Source of the DNA: Bradyrhizobium sp. dw_78 | Lineage (GTDB): Bacteria; Pseudomonadota; Alphaproteobacteria; Rhizobiales; Xanthobacteraceae | DNA length: 64,000 nt | Direction of reading: 5' to 3' | Assembly: GCF_018449525.1 (NCBI RefSeq) | Contig: NZ_JAAVUS010000009.1 | Location: forward strand, 186,001-250,000 | Part shown: positions 18,342 through 27,437 of the stretch, piece by piece | Position numbering within the stretch: the stretch's first letter is position 1 | How the letters are laid out: the number at the start of each line of letters is the position of its first letter | The notes under the pieces: model-generated | Told to the model about the DNA's origin: nothing | What the model saw: the letters and a program-made list of their open reading frames with translations, nothing else | Database searches by the model: none | Made by a program: the position numbers and the translations under genes

Positions 18342-19205
18342 TCAGTTTGCCCGTCCCGTCAAGCCCGTAGGCTTCACCAGCAGCACCAGCACCATCAGGA
18401 CGAATACCACGGTGTTGGAAGCCTCCGGATAAAAGTATTTGGTCAATCCCTCGATCACGCCGAGCGCGAAACCGGTAATGATCGACCCCATGATCGAGCC
18501 CATGCCGCCGATCACCACCACCGCAAACACGACGATGATCAGGTCGGCGCCCATCTGCGGCCGCACCTGGTTGATCGGAGCCGACAACACGCCGGCCAGC
18601 GCGGCAAGGCCGACGCCGAGCCCGTAGGTCAGCGTGATCATCCGAGGCACGTTGATGCCGAACGCGCGCACCAATGTCGGATTTTCGGTGGCGGCGCGAA
18701 GATAGGCCCCAAGCCTGGTCCGCTCGATCAGATACCAGGTGAGCAGGCACACCACGAGGGAAAACACCACCACCCAGCCGCGATAGATCGGCAGGTACAT
18801 GAAACCGAGATTGGCGCCGCCCTTCAGCGCGTCGGGAATCGAATAAGGCAAGCCGGAGGAGCCGAAATAATTCTGGAAGATGCCCTGGATGATCAGCGCC
18901 AGTCCGAATGTCAGCAGCAATCCGTAGAGGTGATCGAGCCCGGTCAGCCATCGCAGCAGCGTCCGCTCCAGGATCATACCGAAAATACCGACCGCGACCG
19001 GCGCGATGATCAGCGCCGGCCAATAGCCGATATTGGCGAGATTGAGCAGGAAATAGGCGCAGAACGCGCCCATCATATAGAGCGCACCGTGCGCGAAATT
19101 GATGATGTTGAGCATGCCGAAGATCACGGCAAGCCCGAGACTGAGCAGCGCGTAGAACGAGCCGTTGATCAGTCCGACCAGGAGTTGGGCGTAAAGGGCC
19201 TGCAT
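18342..19205 (-). CDS. livH: LIV-type ABC transporter permease (LivH-like)
   Basis: A 287-residue permease starting MQALYAQLLVGLINGSFYAL. LivH signatures are LGLAVIFGMLNIINFAHGALYM near the N-terminus and VFAVVVIGGMGSIMGSIITG near the C-terminus. It forms the transmembrane pore with livM. It is separated from the binding-protein gene by 75 bp that contain a strong stem-loop. Confidence 0.9.
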   Translation of the reverse strand: MQALYAQLLVGLINGSFYALLSLGLAVIFGMLNIINFAHGALYMMGAFCAYFLLNLANIGYWPALIIAPVAVGIFGMILERTLLRWLTGLDHLYGLLLTFGLALIIQGIFQNYFGSSGLPYSIPDALKGGANLGFMYLPIYRGWVVVFSLVVCLLTWYLIERTRLGAYLRAATENPTLVRAFGINVPRMITLTYGLGVGLAALAGVLSAPINQVRPQMGADLIIVVFAVVVIGGMGSIMGSIITGFALGVIEGLTKYFYPEASNTVVFVLMVLVLLVKPTGLTGRAN

Positions 19206-19238
19206 GAATCTTTCTCGTGCTCAACATCTTCCCATGAA

Positions 19239-19267
19239 ACGTTTGGCGGCGCGGCGCCGCCAAACGT
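19239..19267 (-). terminator. intercistronic stem-loop between binding protein and permease genes
   Basis: ACGTTTGGCGGC pairs perfectly with GCCGCCAAACGT around a 5-base loop, a 12-bp stem. On the minus strand it follows the binding-protein stop and is not followed by a real U-run (TTTCATGGG). It is therefore more likely an attenuator or a 3'-end stabiliser that lets the binding protein be made in excess over the permeases, as in other ABC operons. Confidence 0.6.
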
Positions 19268-19280
19268 GACGGTGACGGAT

Positions 19281-20501
19281 TTACTTCTTCAGCAAGGAAC
19301 ACGTGCTCTTGTCGAGCGGCGTGAAGGCCTCATCAGCCGGAATCGTCGCAAGCAGCTTGTAATAGTCCCAGGGGCCCTTCGACTCCGACGGCGTCTTGAC
19401 TTCGAACAGATAGGCCGGATGAATCTTGCGGCCATTGGGCTCAATGCTGCCCTTGCCGAACAGCGGATCGTCGGTCGGCATTTCCTTCATCTTGGCAACG
19501 ACCTTGGCGCCATCATGCGGGTTGCCGCCGAGCGCTTCCAGCGCCTTGAAGTAATGCAGCAAGCTCGAATAGACCCCGGCATGCACCATGGTCGGCATGG
19601 TGTGGTTCTTCATGCGCTCCTGGAAGCGCTTGGAGAACGCCCGGGTCTGGTCGTTCATGTCCCAATAGAAGGTCTCGGTAAAGTTGAGGCCCTGCGCCGT
19701 GTTGAGACCGAGCGCGTGAACGTCGCTGATGAACAGCAGCAGCGCCGCCATCTTCTGGCCGCCCTGGGTCAAGCCGAATTCGGCTGCCTGCTTGATCGCG
19801 TTGGTGGTATCACCACCGGCATTGGCGAGGCCGACAACCTTGGCCTTGGAGGCCTGCGCCTGCAGCAGGAAGGATGAGAAATCCGATGTGTTGAGCGGAT
19901 GCTTGATGCCGCCGAGCACCTTGCCGCCTGCCGCCAGCACCGCCGTGGTGGTATCGCGCTCAAGCGCGGCGCCGAAGGCATAATCGGCCGTGAGGAAGAA
20001 CCAGGTGTCTCCGCCGTTTTTCGTCAGCGCCGAACCGGTACCGTGCGCCAGCATATAGGTATCGTAGGTCCAGTGGATGGTGTTCGGCGTGCATTGCGCG
20101 TTGGTCAAATCCGAGGTGCCCGCGCCGGAATCGATGAAGATCCCGTTTTTTTCCTTGACGATATTGCTGACCGCCAGCGCCACGCCGGAATTCGGTACGT
20201 CGACAATGATGTCGACCTTATCGACATCGAACCATTGCCGCGCGATGTTCGCGCCGACGTCGGGCTTGTTGAGGTGATCGGCGGAGATGACATCGATCTT
20301 CCAGCCCTTGCCGGTGAGGCCGGAATCCTCAACCGCCATCTGGGCGGCCAATGTCGAGCCGGGGCCGCCGAGATCGGAGTACAGGCCGGACTGATCGCTC
20401 AGCGCCCCGACCTTCACCGTCTTGTCCTGCGCGAAAGCAAAATTCGCCGCGGTAAACGCCAGCACCGTTCCCAGCAGCAGCGCTGAAATCCTGCTCTTCA
20501 T
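19281..20501 (-). CDS. LIV-type ABC transporter substrate-binding protein
   Basis: A 406-residue periplasmic binding protein with a signal peptide (MKSRISALLLGTVLAFTAANFAFA). The mature start KTVKVGALSDQSGLYSDLGGPG is typical of the LivK/UrtA/aromatic-acid-binding family. Motifs such as VDIIVDVPNSGVALAVSNIV and FFLTADYAFGAALERDTT mark the two lobes. Its C-terminus (KSTCSLLKK) keeps a cysteine. The high divergence from LivJ/LivK makes the ligand uncertain. Confidence 0.9.
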   Translation of the reverse strand: MKSRISALLLGTVLAFTAANFAFAQDKTVKVGALSDQSGLYSDLGGPGSTLAAQMAVEDSGLTGKGWKIDVISADHLNKPDVGANIARQWFDVDKVDIIVDVPNSGVALAVSNIVKEKNGIFIDSGAGTSDLTNAQCTPNTIHWTYDTYMLAHGTGSALTKNGGDTWFFLTADYAFGAALERDTTTAVLAAGGKVLGGIKHPLNTSDFSSFLLQAQASKAKVVGLANAGGDTTNAIKQAAEFGLTQGGQKMAALLLFISDVHALGLNTAQGLNFTETFYWDMNDQTRAFSKRFQERMKNHTMPTMVHAGVYSSLLHYFKALEALGGNPHDGAKVVAKMKEMPTDDPLFGKGSIEPNGRKIHPAYLFEVKTPSESKGPWDYYKLLATIPADEAFTPLDKSTCSLLKK

Positions 20502-20537
20502 ATTTGCCTCCTCTAAGATTTTTATTCTCGTTGTTTT

Positions 20538-21299
20538 TCAGACGCCGAGATAGGTGTGAAGCTTTTCCATATTGGCTTGCAGTTCAGAATTAGAAAAACC
20601 ATCGATGATCTTGCCGTGCTCGACGATGTAGTAACGGTCGGCGACCGTCGAGGCGAAGCGGAAATTCTGTTCGACCAGAAGGATGGTGAAGCCTTCGGAT
20701 TTCAATCGCGCGATGGTGTGCCCGATCTGCTGGATGATGACCGGCGCCAGCCCCTCGGTCGGCTCGTCCAGCATCAGGAAGCGTGCCCCGGTGCGCAGGA
20801 TCCTGGCGATCGCCAGCATCTGCTGCTCGCCGCCGGACAGTTTGGTGCCCTGGCTGTTGAGCCGCTCCTTGAGATTGGGGAACAGGTCGAAGATCTGATC
20901 CAGCGACAGGCCGCCGCTACGCACGACCGGCGGCAGCATCAGGTTTTCGCGGACGTCGAGGCTTGCGAAAATGCCGCGCTCCTCCGGACAAATGGCGATG
21001 CCGAGACGCGCGATCTTGTCCGAGGATGCCCGGATGATTTCCTGATTGTCGAAGCGGACCGAGCCGGTGCGCTTACCGATGATCCCCATCACCGATTTCA
21101 ACGTCGTCGTCTTGCCGGCGCCATTGCGCCCGAGCAACGTGACCACCTCACCCGCATTCACATTGAAACTGATGCCGTGCAGGATATGGGACTCGCCATA
21201 CCAGGCCTGCAGGTTCTCAACCGACAGTAACGGCGTTCCCGCCGCGGCAACGGCCGCGGACTTCGCTGCAGCGGTTTCCACCATTTTCAAATCAGCCAT
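20538..21299 (-). CDS. livF: LIV-type ABC transporter ATP-binding protein (LivF-like)
   Basis: A 253-residue ATPase. Walker A GRNGAGKTT, signature LSGGEQQMLAIARIL and Walker B FLMLDEPTEGLAP are all present, and the short length and C-terminal LHTYLGV are LivF-like. The N-terminal 20 residues (MADLKMVETAAAKSAAVAAA) are an unusual Ala-rich extension. The start overlaps the end of livG by 8 bp, so the two are translationally coupled. Confidence 0.92.
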   Translation of the reverse strand: MADLKMVETAAAKSAAVAAAGTPLLSVENLQAWYGESHILHGISFNVNAGEVVTLLGRNGAGKTTTLKSVMGIIGKRTGSVRFDNQEIIRASSDKIARLGIAICPEERGIFASLDVRENLMLPPVVRSGGLSLDQIFDLFPNLKERLNSQGTKLSGGEQQMLAIARILRTGARFLMLDEPTEGLAPVIIQQIGHTIARLKSEGFTILLVEQNFRFASTVADRYYIVEHGKIIDGFSNSELQANMEKLHTYLGV

Positions 21300-22047
21300 G
21301 ACCGGCCCCCAGATAGGCTTCCTTGACGCGCTCGTCCTTGGTCAGGTCGGCGTAATTGCCTTCCGCAAGCACGTGCCCGCGGGTCAGCACGGTGATGACG
21401 TCGGAAAGGTGGGCGACCACGCTTAGGTTATGTTCGACCATCAGGATGGTGTATTTTGCCGAAATGCGTTTGATCAGCGCGGCGATCTTGTCGATGTCCT
21501 CATGTCCCATGCCGGCCATCGGCTCATCGAGCAACATCATTTCCGGATCGAGCGCCAGCGTGGTTGCGATCTCAAGGGCGCGCTTGCGCCCATAGGGCAT
21601 CTCGACTGCCTGCGTATCGGCGAATTCACTCAACCCGACGTCGTCGAGCAATTCGCGGGCGCGGCCGTTGAACCGGTCCAGCACCGTTTTCGAACGCCAG
21701 AAATCGAAAGAATGCCCGTGCTGGCGCTGTAATGCGACCCGCACATTCTCCAACGCGGTCAGATGCGGGAATACCGCTGAAATCTGGAACGAGCGCACCA
21801 GGCCGAGACGCGCCACGTCGGCCGGCGCCATCGCCGTGATATCCCGTCCCTTATACAGAATCTGTCCGGCGGACGGCCGCAGGAACTTGGTCAACAGATT
21901 GAAGCAGGTGGTTTTTCCGGCCCCGTTCGGCCCGATCAACGCATGGATGCTGCCGCGGCGGACCTTGAGGCCGACGTCGCGAACGGCGAAGAAACCCGCG
22001 AATTCCTTGGTCAATCCGTGGGTTTCGAGAATGAACTCATCGGCCAA
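21292..22047 (-). CDS. livG: LIV-type ABC transporter ATP-binding protein (LivG-like)
   Basis: A 251-residue ATPase heading the operon. Walker A GPNGAGKTT, signature segment PYGRKRALEIATTLA (the LivG variant of LSGGQ) and Walker B MMLLDEPMAGMG are intact. It pairs with LivF as a heterodimer. The promoter should lie in the 259-bp gap before the ArsC-like gene; I see no clear operator there. Confidence 0.92.
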   Translation of the reverse strand: MADEFILETHGLTKEFAGFFAVRDVGLKVRRGSIHALIGPNGAGKTTCFNLLTKFLRPSAGQILYKGRDITAMAPADVARLGLVRSFQISAVFPHLTALENVRVALQRQHGHSFDFWRSKTVLDRFNGRARELLDDVGLSEFADTQAVEMPYGRKRALEIATTLALDPEMMLLDEPMAGMGHEDIDKIAALIKRISAKYTILMVEHNLSVVAHLSDVITVLTRGHVLAEGNYADLTKDERVKEAYLGAGHG

Positions 22048-22306
22048 TCAATTTCCCCCTCAGCCGCCGCGAAGTCCCCCCGCGCAGGGCCAATTTTTGT
22101 CACCCGGCAGATTCCAGGGACGTTTTTAAATACCGCCTCAGGCTGCCGCCTTCGGGCCGGAATATGCCGTCAACAGCGCGGTTTACGCAAGGTCGAAAGC
22201 TCTGCTGCGGCTTAAGGCCGGAGCCGGACCGGCTTCGCCCTTAGTCGAATTGCGCGAACGCGCCCTCGCCCACCCCGAAACGGTGGCAAGCGTCCCAACG
22301 ATGCTT

Positions 22307-22678
22307 TCAGCCCTTCTTCGATTTCCCCGACGGCGCCACCTCCTTGGCATAGATTTCCGGCTTGAATCCGACAACAAGCTTGCCGCCGAGATCGAGCACC
22401 GGCCGCTTGATCATGGAAGGCTGCGCCAGCATCAACGCCAGCGCCTTTCGCTCGTTCAACCCTTCTTTGTCGGCGTCGGGCAATTTGCGAAACGTGGTGC
22501 CGGCGCGGTTGAGCAGGGCTTCCCAGCCGAGTTCGTTGCTCCATTGCTGGAGCTTGTCCTTGGCAATGCCGACGGTCTTGTAATCGTGGAAATCGTAATC
22601 CACACCGTGACTGTCGAGCCAGGCACGGGCCTTCTTCATGGTGTCGCAGTTCTTGATGCCGTAGATGGTGGTGGGCAA
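22307..22678 (-). CDS. ArsC/Spx family thioredoxin-fold protein (YffB type)
   Basis: A 123-residue protein with the ArsC-family opening MPTTIYGIKNCDTMKKARAW. One cysteine sits at the end of the first strand, and KRPVLDLGGK provides the conserved arginine-proline. YffB-type members have the fold of arsenate reductase but have not generally been shown to reduce arsenate; glutathione-dependent redox activity is possible. No ars genes are nearby. Confidence 0.8.
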   Translation of the reverse strand: MPTTIYGIKNCDTMKKARAWLDSHGVDYDFHDYKTVGIAKDKLQQWSNELGWEALLNRAGTTFRKLPDADKEGLNERKALALMLAQPSMIKRPVLDLGGKLVVGFKPEIYAKEVAPSGKSKKG

Positions 22679-22713
22679 GTTCGCGCTTCCTTATCTCGCG
22701 TCGGTCATCCGCA

Positions 22714-23268
22714 TCATACCTCGAACTTCCAGCGCGCAAGACGCGTGTGACCCGCCAGGCTGTGGATGAGCAAAAACTCGCTCACGGTCCAGCAGACCGG
22801 TTCGATCGGATATTCGTCGACACAGCGTTCGCCATACATGAGCGTGACATGCGGCGTAAAATCCTTGCCCGCCAATCGCCTCAAGCCCTTTGTTGTCAAC
22901 GCGACTCCGAGCCTTTGCTGAAATGATTTCAGCCGGTTCAACCCGTCCCCTCCGGCCAAAACGAACGGATGGCCGCCCGACTCGTGGCCCCCTGACTTGC
23001 GCCGAAAGCTGATGGTGCGATCGAAGGACACTTCGAACGGCGGCGTTGGCACCTCCCGGGCGGCTTCCGACACGATCCGAACGGCGCGCGCCGACAAGGC
23101 GCCGAGAAAAAACAGCGTCGCATGCAGCCGATCGGGTTCAATCGGCTGGGCGGCAAACCCATGCGCCCGTTTCAGGATTCCGGCGAGCCGATGGATTTTT
23201 GCGGCCGCACGCGCGTCCGGAATAACTGCCAGAAACACCCGGCCCTCATCGTAAAAGCCGCGCCCCAT
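22714..23268 (-). CDS. 2'-5' RNA ligase / LigT-ThpR family phosphoesterase
   Basis: A 184-residue 2H phosphoesterase. The two catalytic HxT motifs are HATLFFLG (about residue 49) and HVTLMYG (about residue 139). ThpR/LigT hydrolyses RNA 2',3'-cyclic phosphates and can join tRNA halves in vitro. It ends 35 bp upstream of the ArsC-like gene on the same strand, so the two may share a transcript. Confidence 0.85.
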   Translation of the reverse strand: MGRGFYDEGRVFLAVIPDARAAAKIHRLAGILKRAHGFAAQPIEPDRLHATLFFLGALSARAVRIVSEAAREVPTPPFEVSFDRTISFRRKSGGHESGGHPFVLAGGDGLNRLKSFQQRLGVALTTKGLRRLAGKDFTPHVTLMYGERCVDEYPIEPVCWTVSEFLLIHSLAGHTRLARWKFEV

Positions 23269-23416
23269 GACCTACGCTTGTTCACTCGCGCTATTCCAAA
23301 TCGCTATAAGAACAAATCATGAACATACGGGATTGTAAAGCCTGGAAGCCGTCTGCTTTGGCGAATGGAACGCCTACCGCCCGAAAAGTTCGCAGGCCTG
23401 CGTAAGGCCGACCGCA

Positions 23417-24073
23417 TCACGTCCCTGACATCGGCGATTTCCTGATGACCGCATGAAGTTTCTTGCGTCGCGCTTCGGCGGCATAACCGAGAAGAACCGT
23501 CGCGACAGCCGCATCGACTTTCGCCTGCAGGTCTTCGTCCCTTACCTCGCCCGCGATCCAGAACGAGAGGCAGCCCCTAAACATGAAGGCGAGTTGCTCG
23601 GCAAGCGACTGTTTTGCCGTTTCGAGCCCGTCGCCGGAAAGACCGTCATATTCAGCGAGCGCCTGCTGCCATAAAGCGCGGGAGTGGTCGCTTACGGCGC
23701 TGGGAGCGGCATCCGCCGTGCCGAGCGCTCCAATGACGGTGCGATAGACTTTTGGCTGTTCGAGAAGAAGCGCGACCGCAATCCGGGCCATCGCCCGCAC
23801 GCGGTCGATCGCGTCGCCCCTAGGCGATTGGATCCGGAATTGCTCCGCCATGCGCTCGATCACACGGGTTGAAAGCGCCCGCACGATCGCGTTCTTGCTG
23901 CCGAAATGGTTGAACGGCGTGGCAAAGCCGACGCCGGCCTCCGCCGCCAGGGATCGCATCGAAAAATCGCCGGTGTCGTCTGCCGCGAGCAACCGTTCGG
24001 CCGCGTCAAGCACGAGATCCCGGGCCAGCTTCCGGTTCCGTTCGCGCAGCGAAAAAATGGGTTCGCTACTCAT
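23417..24073 (-). CDS. TetR/AcrR family transcriptional regulator
   Basis: A 218-residue repressor with the HTH DFSMRSLAAEAGVGFATPFNHFGSK near residues 36-60 and an all-helical ligand domain. It is divergent from an SDR gene, with two palindromes (TATATCATGATATA and an ATCATGAT copy) in the gap. It very probably represses the SDR gene and itself, and the SDR substrate or a related compound may be the inducer. Confidence 0.88.
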   Translation of the reverse strand: MSSEPIFSLRERNRKLARDLVLDAAERLLAADDTGDFSMRSLAAEAGVGFATPFNHFGSKNAIVRALSTRVIERMAEQFRIQSPRGDAIDRVRAMARIAVALLLEQPKVYRTVIGALGTADAAPSAVSDHSRALWQQALAEYDGLSGDGLETAKQSLAEQLAFMFRGCLSFWIAGEVRDEDLQAKVDAAVATVLLGYAAEARRKKLHAVIRKSPMSGT

Positions 24074-24111
24074 TCGTTCACAGTCCCTCTTGGCAAGATC
24101 GTCGCGATATC

Positions 24112-24141
24112 TATATCATGATATACAATTCAAATCATGAT
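24112..24141. promoter_or_regulatory. paired palindromic operators for the TetR regulator
   Basis: TATATCATGATATA (24112-24125) is a perfect 14-bp palindrome, and a second ATCATGAT core lies at 24134-24141. Their centres are 19 bp apart, about two helical turns, so two dimers would bind one face. They sit between the divergent TetR and SDR starts in an AT-rich island of otherwise GC-rich DNA. Confidence 0.7.
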
Positions 24142-24168
24142 ATATTGAAGAAAAAGGCGGGATCAAGC

Positions 24169-25008
24169 ATGGCGAACGATCAGAAGACATTTCTCATTAC
24201 CGGCGTAAGTTCGGGACTTGGCGCAGCGTTTGCCGAGGCGACGCTGACAGCAGGACACAAGGTGGTGGGTACCGTGCGTAGCCCCGAGAAGGCTGCGGCC
24301 TTCGAAGCCAAGGCGCGCGGGCGATCGCATGCACTCAAGCTCGACGTCACGGATTTCGATGCCATCGTGGGAGGTATTGCCGAGGCGGAACGGCTCGCGG
24401 GACCGATCGACGTGCTCGTCAACAACGCTGGATATGGGCACGAAGGCGTCTTCGAAGAATCGTCGATCGACGACCTGAAGCGGCAGTTCGATGTCAATGT
24501 GTTCGGCGCCGTGGCGATGATCAAGGCGGTGCTGCCCGGCATGCGCGCCCGGCGCGCCGGCCATATCATCAACGTCACCTCGATGGGCGGCTTCATCACC
24601 ATGCCCGGCATCGCCTATTATTGCGGAAGCAAGTTCGCGCTGGAAGGTATTTCCGAGGCATTGGGCAAGGAGATCAAATCCTTTGGGATTCACGTGACCG
24701 CTCTTGCGCCGGGCCAGTTCCGTACCGATTGGGCCGGACGCTCCATGGATCGCACCCCGCGCAGCATCGCCGATTACGACGCCGTGATGAATCCGATCCG
24801 CGCCGCGCGGCAAGCCAAGAGTGGCCATCAGCCCGGGGATCCGGCGAAAGCGGCGCAAGCCCTATTGCAATTGGTCGCATCCGACAATCCGCCGGTGCGG
24901 CTTTATCTGGGCGAAGACGCCCTGCAATTGGTCAACCAGAAGCTCGATCAGATGAAAGTGGAGATCGCCGCCTGGGAAAGCATCTCCCGCTCAACCAGCT
25001 TCGCGTGA
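24169..25008 (+). CDS. SDR family oxidoreductase
   Basis: A 279-residue short-chain dehydrogenase. It has the cofactor motif TGVSSGLGAAFAEA, NNAGYGHEG, the catalytic serine in INVTSMGG and YYCGSK, which is a YxxxK variant spelled Y-C-G-S-K. The C-terminal extension PPVRLYLGEDALQLVNQKL is typical of the oxidoreductase/retinol-dehydrogenase-like SDRs. The start at ATG 24169 (MANDQKTFLITG) was chosen; an earlier in-frame ATG lies inside the operator region. Confidence 0.88.
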   Translation: MANDQKTFLITGVSSGLGAAFAEATLTAGHKVVGTVRSPEKAAAFEAKARGRSHALKLDVTDFDAIVGGIAEAERLAGPIDVLVNNAGYGHEGVFEESSIDDLKRQFDVNVFGAVAMIKAVLPGMRARRAGHIINVTSMGGFITMPGIAYYCGSKFALEGISEALGKEIKSFGIHVTALAPGQFRTDWAGRSMDRTPRSIADYDAVMNPIRAARQAKSGHQPGDPAKAAQALLQLVASDNPPVRLYLGEDALQLVNQKLDQMKVEIAAWESISRSTSFA

Positions 25009-25042
25009 CGACAAGGGGTCTGCCTACAGGCGGCCCCTATAT

Positions 25043-25393
25043 TTAGCCGGCGGCGCCGTCATCGAGACTCACGATCACGGCGGCATTGGCGATGATGATG
25101 GCATCGCCGCCCTGCTCGGCCGGAATCTCGAGCCCGCCCTTGACCGCGGTGACCGTTACCGTGCCGTAAGGCAGTTCGGTCGCGACCGCCGCGGTGTCAA
25201 CCGAACTCGGGTCCGGTACGCCGATCGTGACATCGACGAACATGTCCTTGGCGGTTTTGCCGACCATCCGGAAGAACCCGACGCTACTGTGACGGATGGC
25301 GTCCGAGACCGCGCGCCTGGCGGCCTTAGTGGCGTCGCGGCCGTGAACGTCAACGCCCATGCCCATTTCGGTAAGACAGCGCACGCGTGCCAT
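25043..25393 (-). CDS. Lin0512 family protein
   Basis: A 116-residue protein beginning MARVRCLTEMGMGVDVHGRD, followed by ATKAARRAVSDAIRHSS. This is the conserved Lin0512 signature, and GTVTVTAVKGGLEIP follows. Members form small ring-like oligomers in structures, but no reaction is established. It is convergent with the SDR gene. Longer upstream starts run into unrelated sequence and were not used. Confidence 0.8.
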   Translation of the reverse strand: MARVRCLTEMGMGVDVHGRDATKAARRAVSDAIRHSSVGFFRMVGKTAKDMFVDVTIGVPDPSSVDTAAVATELPYGTVTVTAVKGGLEIPAEQGGDAIIIANAAVIVSLDDGAAG

Positions 25394-25881
25394 TGGAGTT
25401 CCTGACGTCATTCGGGTGGAAGATAGCGGCTCATCTTTCGTGATTTTCGTCGTGGCGGTCAAGGCCGGCGCAGTTGCCGACAGGATCGGCGTCTGGCGCC
25501 AGCGCCAGTTCGGCACAACGTCGCAGCGGCCTGATCGTGCATCAAACTCTCTCACACGCTGACTTCCGACGGCTCTTCCGTCCACCTCCTGCCCCCCTGG
25601 AGCTCTTCCCCCGGGGACCCGTGAGATTGGCCATGCCGTAGGTGGTGAAGATGTTCCACACTGAAAACGACAGGATGATGAGAACGCTAAAGGCTTACGC
25701 CGAAGCCAATCCGGCTATCGCCCTGCTGTCTGCTCTTCCGGCAGGCCGCCCAGCCACAGGGCGACATCCATCTTGACGGAGATCAAGACTCGAAGTGCCG
25801 CCGGGTGACAATCTAACAGAAGATCAATCGAGCGGATCGTCCCCGGATTCCGGGATTCCAGTGCGACGAGGAGAAGTTATC
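25394..25881. other. gene-free gap of about 490 bp
   Basis: No credible gene is visible. A minus-strand stretch near 25630-25690 reads as a hydrophobic fragment (FSVLIILSFSVWNIF) but has no start and is interrupted, so it may be the relic of a membrane protein. The last 20 bases hold GAGGAGAAG, the ribosome-binding site of the aldehyde dehydrogenase gene. Confidence 0.4.
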
Positions 25882-27273
25882 ATGACATACGCGACAACGA
25901 ACCCTTACACCGGCGAAGTGTTGAAGACCTTTCCGGACGCCACCGACGCCGAAGTCAAGCTGGCGATTGAAAAGGCTCACACCGCGTTTCTGTCGTGGAA
26001 AGGAACTTCCTTCACCGAACGCGCCAAGGTGATGCAGAGTGCGGCCGACATCCTGCGCAAGGAGATCGAAGCCTACGCCAAACTGCTCACCATCGAGATG
26101 GGCAAGCTGTTATCCGAGGCCAAGGCGGAAGTGGCGCTTTCAGCCGAGATCTTCGAGTATTACGCCCGGAATGCCGAGACGCTGCTGGCGCCGCAGAAGC
26201 TGCCGGTGACCCGCGCCGCCGAGGGCGAGGCCATGATCGTGCATGATCCGCTGGGCGTGCTGCTGGCCATCGAACCATGGAATTTTCCCTACTACCAGAT
26301 CGCCCGCATCATCGCGCCGCAATTGTCCGCGGGCAACACGATGCTGCTCAAGCACGCCTCCAATGTTCCCCAGAGCGCCGCCGCCTTCGAGAAACTGATG
26401 CAGAAGGCGGGTCTGCCGGATGGCGCGTTCAAGAATCTCTATGCCGCGCACTCACAGGTCGAACTCATCCTCAACGACCCCCGTGTTCATGGTGTTGCGC
26501 TCACCGGGTCCGAAGACGCCGGCGCGATCGTCGCGGCCCAGGCAGGCAAGGCGCTGAAAAAATCCACCATGGAACTCGGCGGCGCCGACGCGTTCGTGGT
26601 GCTGGCCGATGCCGATCTCGAGAAGACGGTCAAATGGGCGGTGTTCGGCCGTCACTGGAACGGCGGGCAGGTCTGCGTGTCCTCCAAGCGCATGATCATC
26701 GTCGATGAGGTCTATGACCAATTCCTTGAGCGCTATACCGCCGGTGTGGCCGGGTTGCGGGCGGGCGATCCTTTCGATCCCGAAACCACGCTGGCCCCGC
26801 TATCCTCGCAAGGCGCGGTCGAAGACATCAAGGACAAGATCCGCCAGGCGGTGGCCCATGGCGCCAAGGCGACCGAAGTCGGCCCGAAGGTTCCCAACAG
26901 AGGCGCTTTCGTGCAGCCGACGATCTTAACCGACGTCGCCGAAAACAACCCAGCCCGCTACTGGGAGTTTTTCGGACCGGTTTCGATGCTGTTCCGCGCC
27001 AGGGACGAGAACGATGCCGTGCGCATCGCCAACGACTCGCCCTTCGGCCTGGGCGGCTCGGTGTTCACATCGAACCCCAAGCACGGCGCGGAAGTGGCCA
27101 GGAAGATCTCGACCGGCATGGTGTTCGTCAACCATCCAACGATGGTCAAGGCCGACCTGCCCTTCGGCGGCGTCCGCCGCTCCGGTTACGGCCGGGAACT
27201 GCTCGGCCTCGGCATCAAGGAATTCGTCAACCACAAGCTGATCGATGTCGTCGACATCGATGCGGAATTCTGA
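25882..27273 (+). CDS. NAD(P)-dependent aldehyde dehydrogenase, succinate-semialdehyde type
   Basis: A 463-residue ALDH. It shows PWNFPYYQIARII, the catalytic glutamate in TMELGGADAFVVL, the nucleophile Cys in GGQVCVSSKR and the C-terminal PFGGVRRSGYGRELG-like segment. The sequence is closest in style to the NAD-dependent succinate-semialdehyde dehydrogenase Sad/GabD2 group, which has a shorter N-terminus than GabD. Start ATG 25882 has GAGGAGAAG upstream. It lies just before the CRISPR-Cas locus and shows no functional tie to it. Confidence 0.88.
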   Translation: MTYATTNPYTGEVLKTFPDATDAEVKLAIEKAHTAFLSWKGTSFTERAKVMQSAADILRKEIEAYAKLLTIEMGKLLSEAKAEVALSAEIFEYYARNAETLLAPQKLPVTRAAEGEAMIVHDPLGVLLAIEPWNFPYYQIARIIAPQLSAGNTMLLKHASNVPQSAAAFEKLMQKAGLPDGAFKNLYAAHSQVELILNDPRVHGVALTGSEDAGAIVAAQAGKALKKSTMELGGADAFVVLADADLEKTVKWAVFGRHWNGGQVCVSSKRMIIVDEVYDQFLERYTAGVAGLRAGDPFDPETTLAPLSSQGAVEDIKDKIRQAVAHGAKATEVGPKVPNRGAFVQPTILTDVAENNPARYWEFFGPVSMLFRARDENDAVRIANDSPFGLGGSVFTSNPKHGAEVARKISTGMVFVNHPTMVKADLPFGGVRRSGYGRELLGLGIKEFVNHKLIDVVDIDAEF

Positions 27274-27437
27274 CCGATCGGTCGTACCTCCCGGTATGGC
27301 GGCGTTTTCGCCGCCGTCATGCCGGGGCTTATGGCCGGATGATGAAGTCAAGGCCCGTACCTTCGCAGCATCTCCGCTCGTTTGCGCCAAAGGCTCCTCG
27401 TTCGCCAGCGCCCATGCTGTTACGGGCAGTTATAGAT

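Noticed and set aside
18228..19877. A 549-residue plus-strand ORF across the liv operon
   Set aside because: It is antisense to livM, livH and the binding-protein gene and crosses the stem-loop; no protein family fits.
27414..27437. The bases before the orphan repeat (AGTTATAGAT) as a guide against the tracrRNA/cas9 promoter (AGTTTAGAT at 27797)
   Set aside because: The match is short and needs a one-base insertion; chance likeness is too likely.
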